A stretch of DNA of 6,106 nt from Candidatus Borrarchaeota archaeon (GTDB lineage: Archaea; Asgardarchaeota; Sifarchaeia; Borrarchaeales; Borrarchaeaceae): NCBI GenBank assembly GCA_016840645.1, contig JAEORY010000256.1, positions 1-6,106 on the forward strand. The letters are read 5' to 3'. Numbering within the stretch: the first letter of the stretch is position 1; each line of letters opens with the position of its first letter. This document shows, piece after piece, positions 1 through 4,923 of the stretch. The notes beneath the pieces are model-generated. The model had not been told where the DNA came from, searched no databases, and saw only the letters and a program-made list of their open reading frames with translations. Position numbers and translations under genes: made by a program.

Positions 1-85
1 TAGGACAGAAAATAACATGATATTGACAACTATAGACATAATGATTTGTTGCGTGATAGTTCTTAGAAGGTGTCTCTATTTTCAT
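1..85 (-). CDS. tnpA: IS200/IS605-family transposase TnpA, N-terminal fragment (runs off the window)
   Basis: Reading leftward from the ATG at 85-83, 28 residues are visible before the window ends. They include NHYVYSCQYHVIFCP at residues 14-28. A short leader, then H-x-VY-x-x-x-YH-hydrophobic-F-CP, is the hallmark opening of Y1 HUH transposases of the IS200/IS605 family, where the usual version is HSVYxLNYHLVFCPKYRR. These small enzymes (about 130-150 residues) cut and join single-stranded DNA at the element ends; the HUH pair and catalytic tyrosine would lie outside the window. A TATA-like GATTATATAG on the minus strand (119-110) lies about 25 bp before the start codon, which fits a leaderless message. 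The element-end hairpin at 158-178 supports the call. Whether the gene is intact cannot be seen. The open stretch was translated by hand. Confidence 0.8.
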   Translation of the reverse strand, partial: MKIETPSKNYHATNHYVYSCQYHVIFCP

Positions 86-95
86 ACCAAAACAG

Positions 96-116
96 TATAT
101 AGAAACTAGCTATATA
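96..116. repeat. 21-bp dyad over the tnpA promoter
   Basis: TATATAG (96-102) and CTATATA (110-116) form a perfect 7-bp inverted repeat with a 7-bp spacer. It overlaps the presumed TATA box of tnpA. It may be only a consequence of AT-rich promoter sequence. No regulator can be named. Confidence 0.3.
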
Positions 117-157
117 ATCTTGTGCATATGTCATCCAAAAAAAAACACGCACTTCAT

Positions 158-178
158 CACCACGCTAAAGCTGTGGTG
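158..178. repeat. Subterminal hairpin of the IS200/IS605-type element
   Basis: CACCAC and GTGGTG pair perfectly. Inner pairs (two G-U, one C-G) close a three-base loop. Read on the transposase strand the core is AGCTTTAGCG, the loop style typical of IS200/IS605 end hairpins recognised by TnpA as single-stranded DNA. A run of nine A at 137-145 (T on the minus strand) follows at a distance, and T-rich sequence follows on the plus strand, so the structure might also end transcription. The position about 70 bp upstream of tnpA fits an element end better. Confidence 0.65.
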
Positions 179-285
179 CTTTCTTGCTTTTCACATGTAA
201 TTGTGAATTTTAAAGTTTTAACCTTTAGAAAAGCTAAGAACTTCAGTTGAATGATATTCTTGAGGTTGATTTAGCCCAATAACGT
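179..285. other. Intergenic stretch with no gene seen
   Basis: Between the element hairpin and the tupA terminator both strands are broken by frequent stop codons and no small reading frame has a credible ribosome site. A short dyad, TTCACA (190-195) and TGTGAA (202-207) with a 6-bp spacer, lies near the inferred element boundary. Nothing else is supported here. Together with the fragments around it, this explains the gene-poor 1-316 stretch. Confidence 0.5.
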
Positions 286-317
286 GCAAAAATAAAAAAA
301 AGAGTGGCTTTTTAGCC
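286..317 (-). terminator. Terminator of tupA
   Basis: On the minus strand GGCT (317-314), an AAAA loop and AGCC (309-306) form a small hairpin that begins at the last base of the tupA stop codon. It is followed by CTC and a run of eight T, then more T-rich sequence to about 288. Oligo-T is the main termination signal in archaea, and the short hairpin may add to it. It would separate tupA from the mobile element downstream. Confidence 0.65.
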
Positions 318-1270
318 TAATGACAGCAACATTCCGCAGTAGCGACACTGGCTGTGCCATAATTGCCGCTAATCGGTCCCCAGTGAGATAGTTCTGCAGA
401 TTGCGTTGGACATCCGGTTATAATTGCACATTTCCCATACAAGGGCTTAAACAAAACTTCGCCACCAACAGTATAAGAACCGATCTTGGATTGTCCTTGC
501 TCCGATATCATATACGCGACAAGGTTCTGAGCCATTTCATGATTCAAGTCAGGATATATTTCTGGGTTTATCTGAATCATGCCATAAGGATTTAGCAGGA
601 TCGAATCACCCTCTGACAAGACTATAAGTGTCAACTGCCCTTTCTTGGCCAGCCAAGTCCCTCGATCGACTAAAATATATCCTTGTTGCTCTTCGGCTAT
701 AGTGAGTGAAGCACCCATACCTTGACCAGTCTCTTGATACCACGTTTCACCAACTGGGTTTATCCCCGCTTCCGACCAAATTGCCATTTCTTTTGTATGT
801 GTTCCTGAACTGTCTCCTCTGCTAATGAAGGTTTCTTCTGCTGCTGCTATCATTTTAAACGCATCTGAAACATCAGTCATTCCAAGAATTCCCGCAGGAT
901 CACTAGAAGGTCCGATGACAATGAAGTCATTGTACATTACGCAAACTCTGTGAACTCCATAACCTGCATCAACGAACGCGTCTTCCCGTGAGCGTGCGTG
1001 CACTAAAAGAACATCTGCATCGCCCGATTCCGCTGTGGCTATAGCTTTCCCTGTTCCTACAGCAACAATGTCAACTTTTACGAAGTATTTCGCCTCGAAT
1101 TCTGGTAATACATTGTCAAGCAAGCCCGAATCGTAGGTAGAAGTTGTGGTAGCTAAGATAACTTTAGGACGCCCATATTCATAAACTGCTAAACCTGCAG
1201 TCACACCGAGTACAGCAATGATAACTACTACAATTGCAATCTTCGTTCTTTTTTGAGTCCAAATCGACAT
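317..1270 (-). CDS. tupA: Tungstate ABC transporter, substrate-binding protein TupA
   Basis: The 317-residue protein captures tungstate outside the membrane and delivers it to TupBC. A basic start and a hydrophobic segment at about residues 11-29 with no lipobox cysteine suggest a membrane anchor or signal peptide. The mature domain opens with ATTTSTYDSGLLD (40-52), whose TTTS is the anion-binding signature of the TupA family. SRGDSSGTHTKE (150-161) and QGMGASLTIA (183-192) are further family blocks around the ligand cleft. The fold normally ends soon after the equivalent of FKP (274-276). Here about 37 more residues follow, with Cys281, Cys287, Cys314-316 and final His317, which is unusual. 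The gene is divergent from tupBC rather than in the usual tupABC order. The start at 1270 is followed directly by the anchor segment. Molybdate as an extra substrate is not excluded. Confidence 0.93.
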   Translation of the reverse strand: MSIWTQKRTKIAIVVVIIAVLGVTAGLAVYEYGRPKVILATTTSTYDSGLLDNVLPEFEAKYFVKVDIVAVGTGKAIATAESGDADVLLVHARSREDAFVDAGYGVHRVCVMYNDFIVIGPSSDPAGILGMTDVSDAFKMIAAAEETFISRGDSSGTHTKEMAIWSEAGINPVGETWYQETGQGMGASLTIAEEQQGYILVDRGTWLAKKGQLTLIVLSEGDSILLNPYGMIQINPEIYPDLNHEMAQNLVAYMISEQGQSKIGSYTVGGEVLFKPLYGKCAIITGCPTQSAELSHWGPISGNYGTASVATAECCCH

Positions 1271-1293
1271 TCCTTCACTTTCCTTAATTTTAT

Positions 1294-1317
1294 CGTTATG
1301 TATGAATGAACATAGCG
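1294..1317. promoter_or_regulatory. ModE-like operator over the tupA start of transcription
   Basis: CGTTATGT (1294-1301), 8 bp, then ACATAGCG (1310-1317): an 8-8-8 dyad with 7 of 8 positions matched. The half-site resembles the CGTTATAT-type half-sites of the E. coli ModE operator. It lies about 20-35 bp downstream (minus strand) of the tupA TATA box at 1339-1331, so bound protein would cover the predicted start of transcription. That placement suggests repression when the anion is plentiful. The likely ligand is the ModE-type protein encoded at 2941. This is inferred from sequence only. Confidence 0.62.
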
Positions 1318-1330
1318 TATAGCGATATGA

Positions 1331-1339
1331 ATATATATA
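1331..1339 (-). promoter_or_regulatory. TATA box of tupA
   Basis: On the minus strand this is TATATATAT, with start of transcription expected near 1307, about 37 nt before the ATG at 1270. AAGGA at 1285-1281 is a modest ribosome-site candidate, 10 nt before the start. The box sits beside the operator at 1294-1317. Confidence 0.55.
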
Positions 1340-1340
1340 C

Positions 1341-1404
1341 CTAACGGTTCATTAATTAGCATCACGTTAAAGCTAACGGTTCATTAATTAGCATCACGTT
1401 AAAG
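1341..1404. repeat. Perfect tandem duplication of a 32-bp unit between the two tup promoters
   Basis: The unit at 1341-1372 is repeated exactly, base for base, at 1373-1404. Each copy begins with CTAACGG and ends with CGTTAAAG, so each has TAACG and CGTTA arms around a TAATTA centre. The junction creates CGTTA-AAGC-TAACG, in the same arm orientation as the operators but more closely spaced. The array sits between the tupA TATA box (1331-1339) and the tupB TATA box (1411-1420), where upstream activator or cooperative regulator sites could act on both genes. The exact identity suggests a recent duplication. Confidence 0.9.
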
Positions 1405-1410
1405 GAACAA

Positions 1411-1420
1411 TTTTTTATAC
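1411..1420 (+). promoter_or_regulatory. TATA box of the tupBC-modE-mop unit
   Basis: TTTTTTATAC, preceded by a purine-rich AAAGGAACAA that could serve as the BRE. Start of transcription is expected near 1440, inside the operator at 1433-1456. Confidence 0.5.
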
Positions 1421-1432
1421 TTACGATTATAC

Positions 1433-1456
1433 CATTATGCGTAACAAAACATAATG
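1433..1456. promoter_or_regulatory. ModE-like operator over the tupB start of transcription
   Basis: CATTATG (1433-1439) and CATAATG (1450-1456) form a perfect inverted repeat. Written in 8-8-8 form it is CATTATGC-N8-ACATAATG, the same length and spacing as the dyad at 1294-1317, with half-site C(G/A)TTATGT. It covers the predicted start of transcription of tupB, mirroring the arrangement on the tupA side. A single extra half-site, ACATAACG, occurs at 1467-1474. Confidence 0.6.
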
Positions 1457-1489
1457 ATCAGATTATACATAACGTCATTTGGTGATATG

Positions 1490-2188
1490 ATGCAATACTT
1501 AGAAGCTTTGGCCGACGCTCTCTATTTGATATTTTCACTTGATCCAGAAGTTTGGGGAATCATGATCCTTTCTATACGCGTTTCTGGTACTGCCACATTC
1601 CTAGCAGCATGTTGTGGAATCCCTTTAGGGATGATACTCGGTCTTCGAGTTTACATCGGTAGAAGGCTAGTCAATAATTTAGTCAATACCGCTATGGGTC
1701 TTCCACCGGTCGTGATTGGATTGTATGTTTTTCTAATGCTATCAAGAAGTGGACCACTAGGTTTTCTAAGTTTACTCTATACTCCAACAGCAATGATCAT
1801 TGCCCAATGGATCTTAGCAACTCCGATCATCACAGGTATCACTATGGCAGCTGTTCGCAGTGTTCAATATAAATATAGAGATACCGCCTTATCACTGGGT
1901 GCCACAGAGACACAACTGTGGCTTACGATTCTCAAAGAAGCGCGAATTAGCATATTAGCGGGTATCTGTGTAGCGTTTGGACAAGCTATCTCCGAAGTTG
2001 GGGCGATTATGATGGTTGGTGGCAATATTCGGTTCAGTACACGCGCGATGACCACTGCAATCGTCCTGCAGACGAGAATGGGTATATTCGGCATGGCAAT
2101 AGCACTTGGCATTATCTTAATAGCACTTGCTTTCCTGGTTAATTTGATCTTCACCACACTTCAAGAAGGAACTGAGGTTGTAAGATGA
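1490..2188 (+). CDS. tupB: Tungstate ABC transporter, permease TupB
   Basis: This is the membrane channel of the TupABC importer. From the ATG at 1490 the protein has 232 residues with several hydrophobic segments (about 23-50, 65-84, 98-118, 150-165 and 203-225). The cytoplasmic EAA-type loop, DTALSLGATETQLW and what follows (131-152), docks on the ATPase. SLDPEVWGI (16-24), LPPVVIGLYVFLMLSRSGPLG (71-91) and TRAMTTAIVLQT (174-185) are typical TupB stretches. An in-frame ATG at 1454 would add 12 residues. I prefer 1490 because GGTGA (1481-1485) lies 4 nt upstream, the resulting N terminus fits the family, and the 1454 codon lies inside the operator dyad. ATG 1487 is also possible. The stop overlaps the tupC start by 4 bp (ATGA). 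Confidence 0.92.
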   Translation: MQYLEALADALYLIFSLDPEVWGIMILSIRVSGTATFLAACCGIPLGMILGLRVYIGRRLVNNLVNTAMGLPPVVIGLYVFLMLSRSGPLGFLSLLYTPTAMIIAQWILATPIITGITMAAVRSVQYKYRDTALSLGATETQLWLTILKEARISILAGICVAFGQAISEVGAIMMVGGNIRFSTRAMTTAIVLQTRMGIFGMAIALGIILIALAFLVNLIFTTLQEGTEVVR

Positions 2189-2919
2189 CAATACTCAAGG
2201 TCAACAAACTCAGCAAGAAGTATGCGGAGAAGTACGCGCTGAAAAAAATCTCCTTTGAAATTGAGCAAGGGGGATTTTTTACCCTCATAGGGCCTTCTGG
2301 CGCCGGAAAAACTACACTTTTGCGCCTGATTAACCTTCTAGAGCAACCTACATCCGGGGAAATCGAGTATAATGGATGGTCACTTGACACACTGCCTAAG
2401 AAAAAAATGGTAAATGCACGGCGCGAGATGGGGTTTGTATTTCAAAATCCCGTAGTCTTTTCTACTTCAGTCAAAGCAAATGTGGCTTATGGTCTCAGTT
2501 TTCGAAATCTACCTTCTGATGAAATTGAAGAACGAGTTCATCGTGCAATTGACATGGTGGGACTCCATGGATTCAAAGAAAGAAAAGCGTTGACCCTAAG
2601 CGGTGGTGAGATCCAACGAGTGTCCCTTGCTAGGACGATTGCAACCGAGCCAAATTTATTGTTGTTAGACGAAGCCACAGCCGATTTAGATCCCGCGAAT
2701 GTAGCATTGGTCGAAAATGTGCTTAAAAAATTCAATAAGGAAAAAGGCGTCACAATTGTTATGGCTACACACAATTTCTTCCAAGCCAAACGTCTCGGGG
2801 ACAGTGTAGGATTTCTGATGAATGGCGAAATGATTGAGATAGGTACCGCTGACCAAATCTTTAATCATCCTCAAGATGAGCGTACGGACGCTTTCATCTC
2901 GGGAGAAATGATTTATTAA
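2185..2919 (+). CDS. tupC: Tungstate ABC transporter, ATP-binding protein TupC
   Basis: This 244-residue ATPase drives the TupABC importer from the cytosolic face of TupB. All nucleotide-binding elements are present: Walker A GPSGAGKTT (36-44), Q-loop Gln87 in FVFQNP, signature LSGGEIQRVSLAR (138-150), Walker B LLLLDEA (158-164) with Glu163, D-loop ADLDP (166-170) and H-loop His196 in MATHN. The protein ends shortly after the ABC domain and carries no C-terminal TOBE/regulatory domain, unlike ModC. This fits TupC, and anion sensing is left to the separate ModE and Mop proteins. The 4-bp overlap with tupB implies translational coupling. The fit to TupC rather than another small importer ATPase rests on context plus the TupA and TupB calls. 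Confidence 0.92.
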   Translation: MTILKVNKLSKKYAEKYALKKISFEIEQGGFFTLIGPSGAGKTTLLRLINLLEQPTSGEIEYNGWSLDTLPKKKMVNARREMGFVFQNPVVFSTSVKANVAYGLSFRNLPSDEIEERVHRAIDMVGLHGFKERKALTLSGGEIQRVSLARTIATEPNLLLLDEATADLDPANVALVENVLKKFNKEKGVTIVMATHNFFQAKRLGDSVGFLMNGEMIEIGTADQIFNHPQDERTDAFISGEMIY

Positions 2920-2940
2920 AATAAGTTGTGTTTGATAAAA

Positions 2941-3615
2941 ATGTCCTCTGAAATTCAAAGTGACAAAGAAAAGCACGAGAAAGAGATTGAAGAAGTAGAA
3001 AATGATAACAGCACCTCACTTGAAATCTCCCCAAAATTTCGGCTCTGGTTAGAACTAGATGATAAATCACTTACTGAAGAAGATAAAGCGTTGCTTGGAA
3101 AAGGTGGCGCTTTACTTCTGAAAAAAATATCAGAAACAGGCAGCATTAGCGATGCTATCCGTGATGTCCCCTCTAAGCGTGGTGCCCGAAAAAAAACTGG
3201 TTTATCCTATCGATATGCTTGGGGTCTTCTAAAGAAGATAAGTGACCGTCTTAAGAAGCCTATTATTCAAAAATTCCGAGGTGGACGAAAAGGTGGAGGC
3301 TCTGAACTGACTCAAACTGGCGAAGAGTTATTGCGCTATTATACACGCTTAGAGAACCTCATTCAGGCAACTTTAGCCGATAAGGAGTTGTGGGAGGGGA
3401 TAAGCCTAAAATTAGTCGATAAAAATCGCTTGGAAGGCGAAGTTGTTAGTGTTATGAGGGATCCTATCGTTGCAAAGGTGAAAATCGCATTAAAAGTTCC
3501 CGCCGTAATACATTCTTTAATTACTACTGAAGCGGTGGATGATTTAAACCTAAAAAAAGGCGATACCGTCAAAGCGATAATAAAAGCGCCCCATCTTTAT
3601 CTTAATGTTGTGTAA
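2941..3615 (+). CDS. modE: ModE-type molybdate/tungstate-responsive regulator with one TOBE domain
   Basis: This is a DNA-binding protein that would sense tungstate or molybdate and control the tup promoters. From the ATG at 2941 (224 residues) there is an acidic, charged N-terminal segment (1-30). A ModE winged helix follows, with FRLWLELDDKSL (33-44), GKGGALLLKKISETGSISDA (53-72), LSYRYAWGLLKKI (88-100), GGRKGGGSELTQTGEELL (114-131) and a helical stretch to about 147. One TOBE/Mop domain occupies about 160-224. E. coli ModE has two TOBE units. Between helix 2 and the recognition helix, residues 77-86 (PSKRGARKKT) form a ten-residue basic insertion absent from the common pattern. The TOBE motif usually written SARNQ is VDKNR here. 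A TTG at 2926 could add five residues, but neither start has a clear ribosome site. The gene lies 21 bp after tupC. Confidence 0.88.
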   Translation: MSSEIQSDKEKHEKEIEEVENDNSTSLEISPKFRLWLELDDKSLTEEDKALLGKGGALLLKKISETGSISDAIRDVPSKRGARKKTGLSYRYAWGLLKKISDRLKKPIIQKFRGGRKGGGSELTQTGEELLRYYTRLENLIQATLADKELWEGISLKLVDKNRLEGEVVSVMRDPIVAKVKIALKVPAVIHSLITTEAVDDLNLKKGDTVKAIIKAPHLYLNVV

Positions 3616-3616
3616 C

Positions 3617-3628
3617 TGAATTAATTCA
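3617..3628. repeat. 12-bp perfect palindrome between modE and mop
   Basis: TGAATTAATTCA begins one base after the modE stop codon. AAAAACCTT also occurs twice, at 3630-3638 and 3661-3669, flanking a possible weak TATA element (CTTTATTC, 3636-3643). These may mark a separate promoter for mop, but each signal is short and the sequence is AT-rich. Confidence 0.25.
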
Positions 3629-3683
3629 CAAAAACCTTTATTCAGATAATTAGATAGAATAAAAACCTTGAGAGGTTTGTAGT

Positions 3684-3896
3684 TTGAAAATAAGCGCCAG
3701 GAATCAAATTGTGGGTAAAATCATCAGTATTGACAAAGGGCAAGTGGCAGCAAATGTCAAGATTGAAGTGACCGAGCCCGCAACTTTGACTACAGTTATT
3801 ACTGTTGAGGCAGTCGATGAGTTGAATATAAAGCCAGGTGACACTATCGAGGTGGTCGTAAAAGCCACCGAGGTAATGGTAGCCAAGGAATCGTAA
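3684..3896 (+). CDS. mop: Molbindin, Mop-like molybdate/tungstate-binding protein
   Basis: This 70-residue cytosolic protein consists of one TOBE/Mop domain. It carries the classic opening KISARNQIVGKI (2-13), then VAANVKIEV (20-28), VITVEAVDELNIKPGD (38-53) and the closing VVKATEVMV (58-66), matching clostridial Mop along its whole length. Mop proteins assemble as hexamers that bind several oxyanions and are thought to buffer molybdate or tungstate. The start is TTG: it places KISARNQ at the N terminus as in known molbindins, and GAGGT at 3672-3676 lies 7 nt upstream. Unlike the TOBE domain of the neighbouring regulator, the SARNQ motif is intact. It is last in the tupBC-modE-mop run, with a 68-bp gap after modE that might hold its own promoter. 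Confidence 0.92.
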   Translation: MKISARNQIVGKIISIDKGQVAANVKIEVTEPATLTTVITVEAVDELNIKPGDTIEVVVKATEVMVAKES

Positions 3897-3914
3897 CTTT
3901 AACTTCTCATTAGT

Positions 3915-4745
3915 CTAACTTCTTATTACAGTTCCTACATTTTCCCCGTTAAGGGTCCTGGTTAACGCGTCCGGTTTATGTCCGTTAGCGATTTTTATTT
4001 CCTTTATATGCTTCGAAGAAAGAAGTAACTCCACTGCCCTTCTTTCAAGAACCATGTCCTCCATATCTCTTTCAAGAAGTTCTTCTGCAGTAATCTCACG
4101 GATGAGTTCAGCATTTGTGTTCACGAATGGGTTTTCAGTATAAAGTCCATCCACATTTTTCAGCATGATACAATTCTTAGCTCCAAGAACCTCTGCAATG
4201 AGAACGGCGCCCGTGTCAGTTCGGTTCGGTGGAATCGATCCCACCATTGGAGGTTGCTCATATAATGAATAGGTTGGGGTGCCATGAATCACCGGTAAAA
4301 GTCCAATGGCGAGTAAACTGGATATCTGCAACAGTTGATCTGTGTGTATCCTCACACCATCGTATTTCGAGAGGAGAATAGACATCATAATGGCATTTTG
4401 CTCACTAATTTTGCCGGCCAGTTCTGCCAGCACTCCAGTAGGCATACCTAATTCAATTCCGATGTCCATAATATGCCTCACTCTTACACCTCCACCAGTG
4501 ACTACCAAAAGTTTGTTATTCTCGGAAAGCTTTCCAATCTCTTCAACTAAAGGTATGACTACTTCTCTACCATAATCGATGATTCCATGACCTCCTATCT
4601 TTACAACATTCAAATCTGGGACAATTCTGACTTGAGGGATGACATCAATTTTCTCGAACAATCCCTTCCGAACTAATGATTCTCCCTTTAAACCCGATTC
4701 CAGTTCACGACGCTTTGTCATTTTGATCAACTCAAGATGAGACAT
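3915..4745 (-). CDS. Molybdenum storage protein homologue (MosA/MosB-like, amino acid kinase fold)
   Basis: The 276-residue length equals that of Azotobacter MosA. In that bacterium MosA and MosB form a hetero-hexameric cage that uses ATP to store polyoxomolybdate or polyoxotungstate. Matching blocks are a 45-residue N-terminal lead, VVKIGGHGIID (47-57), TGGGVRVRH (83-91), PTGVLAELAGKISEQNA (102-118), IPPNRTDTG (171-179), NVDGLYTENP (197-206), and IANGHKPDALTR with NGENVGTVI (252-274). MosB has closely similar IPPYRTDAG, DGLYTANP and VNGLVPGNLTR with GEHVGTII. UMP kinase shares the fold but is shorter at the N terminus and lacks the IPPxRTD block. The substrate (Mo, W or both) is inferred from the tungstate genes beside it. 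Only one subunit gene is present. The gene is convergent with mop, 18 bp away. The start at 4745 would give a near-leaderless message. Confidence 0.82.
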   Translation of the reverse strand: MSHLELIKMTKRRELESGLKGESLVRKGLFEKIDVIPQVRIVPDLNVVKIGGHGIIDYGREVVIPLVEEIGKLSENNKLLVVTGGGVRVRHIMDIGIELGMPTGVLAELAGKISEQNAIMMSILLSKYDGVRIHTDQLLQISSLLAIGLLPVIHGTPTYSLYEQPPMVGSIPPNRTDTGAVLIAEVLGAKNCIMLKNVDGLYTENPFVNTNAELIREITAEELLERDMEDMVLERRAVELLLSSKHIKEIKIANGHKPDALTRTLNGENVGTVIRS

Positions 4746-4776
4746 TTTGTTACAACATATACGGTTAAGTCTTCGC

Positions 4777-4786
4777 TTTTTATATC
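4777..4786 (-). promoter_or_regulatory. TATA box of the storage-protein gene
   Basis: GATATAAAAA on the minus strand lies about 31-41 bp before the ATG at 4745, so the message would begin roughly 10 nt before the start codon or be nearly leaderless. No clear ribosome site is seen, which fits. A second TATA-like TTATAAAG lies a few bases further upstream (4797-4790). Confidence 0.5.
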
Positions 4787-4800
4787 AGGCTTTATAACAC

Positions 4801-4824
4801 TTGATATAATAGTTGTTATATCGA
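4801..4824. promoter_or_regulatory. Upstream dyad in the storage-gene/orf74 divergent region
   Basis: TTGATATA-N8-TATATCGA, 7 of 8 positions matched, with a perfect core of GATATAA (4803-4809) and TTATATC (4816-4822). The 8-8-8 layout equals that of the tup operators, and CGATATA on the minus strand is loosely like a ModE half-site. It lies between the two divergent TATA boxes. The regulator could be the ModE protein or the winged-helix protein encoded at 5159; the sequence does not decide. Confidence 0.45.
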
Positions 4825-4852
4825 TTTAAAATGACTTGATGTTAACTATAAC

Positions 4853-4860
4853 TTTATATG
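4853..4860 (+). promoter_or_regulatory. TATA box of the orf74 two-gene unit
   Basis: TTTATATG fits the archaeal TATA consensus. Start of transcription is expected near 4881-4886, next to the palindrome at 4886-4901. The box contains an in-frame ATG (4858), which therefore should not be the translation start. Confidence 0.6.
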
Positions 4861-4882
4861 TTTGGCTCGCATATTAATCATG

Positions 4883-4904
4883 TGATATATCAATTGATAT
4901 ACCA
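4883..4904. promoter_or_regulatory. Palindromic operator candidate at the orf74 start of transcription
   Basis: TATATCAATTGATATA (4886-4901) is a perfect 16-bp palindrome; with one mismatch on each side it extends to 22 bp (4883-4904). In 8-8-8 form the core is GATATA-N8-TATACC, closely related to the dyad at 4801-4824. It lies where transcription of orf74 should begin, a repressor-like position. Autoregulation by the winged-helix gene two places downstream is a natural guess. Confidence 0.5.
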
Positions 4905-4923
4905 GTTGAATGAGGTGAATCAT

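Larger units (their letters stand above)
1..200 (-). mobile_element. Left-end portion of an IS200/IS605-type insertion sequence
   Basis: The element appears to enter from the left edge with its transposase reading out of the window. Its tnpA-proximal end should lie just beyond the subterminal hairpin at 158-178, so the outer limit given here is approximate. On the minus strand a TTAC (200-197) lies about 18 nt outside the hairpin. TTAC is the cleavage and target tetranucleotide known for IS608, so it is one candidate boundary, not a demonstrated one. IS200/IS605 elements lack terminal inverted repeats and target duplications, so neither is expected. A second gene (tnpB) may lie outside the window. 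The insertion sits downstream of tupA and does not interrupt it. Confidence 0.6.

Noticed and set aside
2..109. Short plus-strand open frame at the left edge
   Set aside because: Its translation has no recognisable pattern and it lies opposite the tnpA start, which has a clear family signature.
158..178. Simple transcription terminator as the sole meaning of the hairpin
   Set aside because: The GCTTTAG core and the position upstream of an IS200/IS605 transposase favour an element-end hairpin, though it could also terminate transcription.
401..595. Plus-strand reading frame opposite tupA, and similar antisense frames over tupB, tupC, modE, mop and the storage gene
   Set aside because: They lack ribosome sites and known motifs and are fully overlapped by strongly supported genes on the other strand.
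1341..1404. CRISPR array from the 32-bp repeat
   Set aside because: There are only two copies, directly abutting with no spacer, so it is a tandem duplication in a promoter region.
1271..1489. Molybdenum cofactor riboswitch in the leader of the transporter genes
   Set aside because: The predicted leaders are short (under about 50 nt), no long structured RNA is seen, and protein operators explain the region.
2926..2940. TTG start five codons upstream for the ModE-type regulator
   Set aside because: There is no ribosome site before it, and the following ATG at 2941 gives a complete domain set. It remains possible.
3915..4745. UMP kinase (PyrH) for the amino acid kinase protein
   Set aside because: The long N-terminal lead, the 276-residue length and the IPPNRTDTG and NGHKPDALTR blocks match MosA/MosB better, and the neighbours handle oxyanions.
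4858..4923. Upstream ATG giving a 96-residue version of the 74-residue protein
   Set aside because: This ATG lies inside the TATA box TTTATATG and the added codons span the predicted start of transcription and the palindrome. ATG 4924 has GAGGTG at proper spacing.
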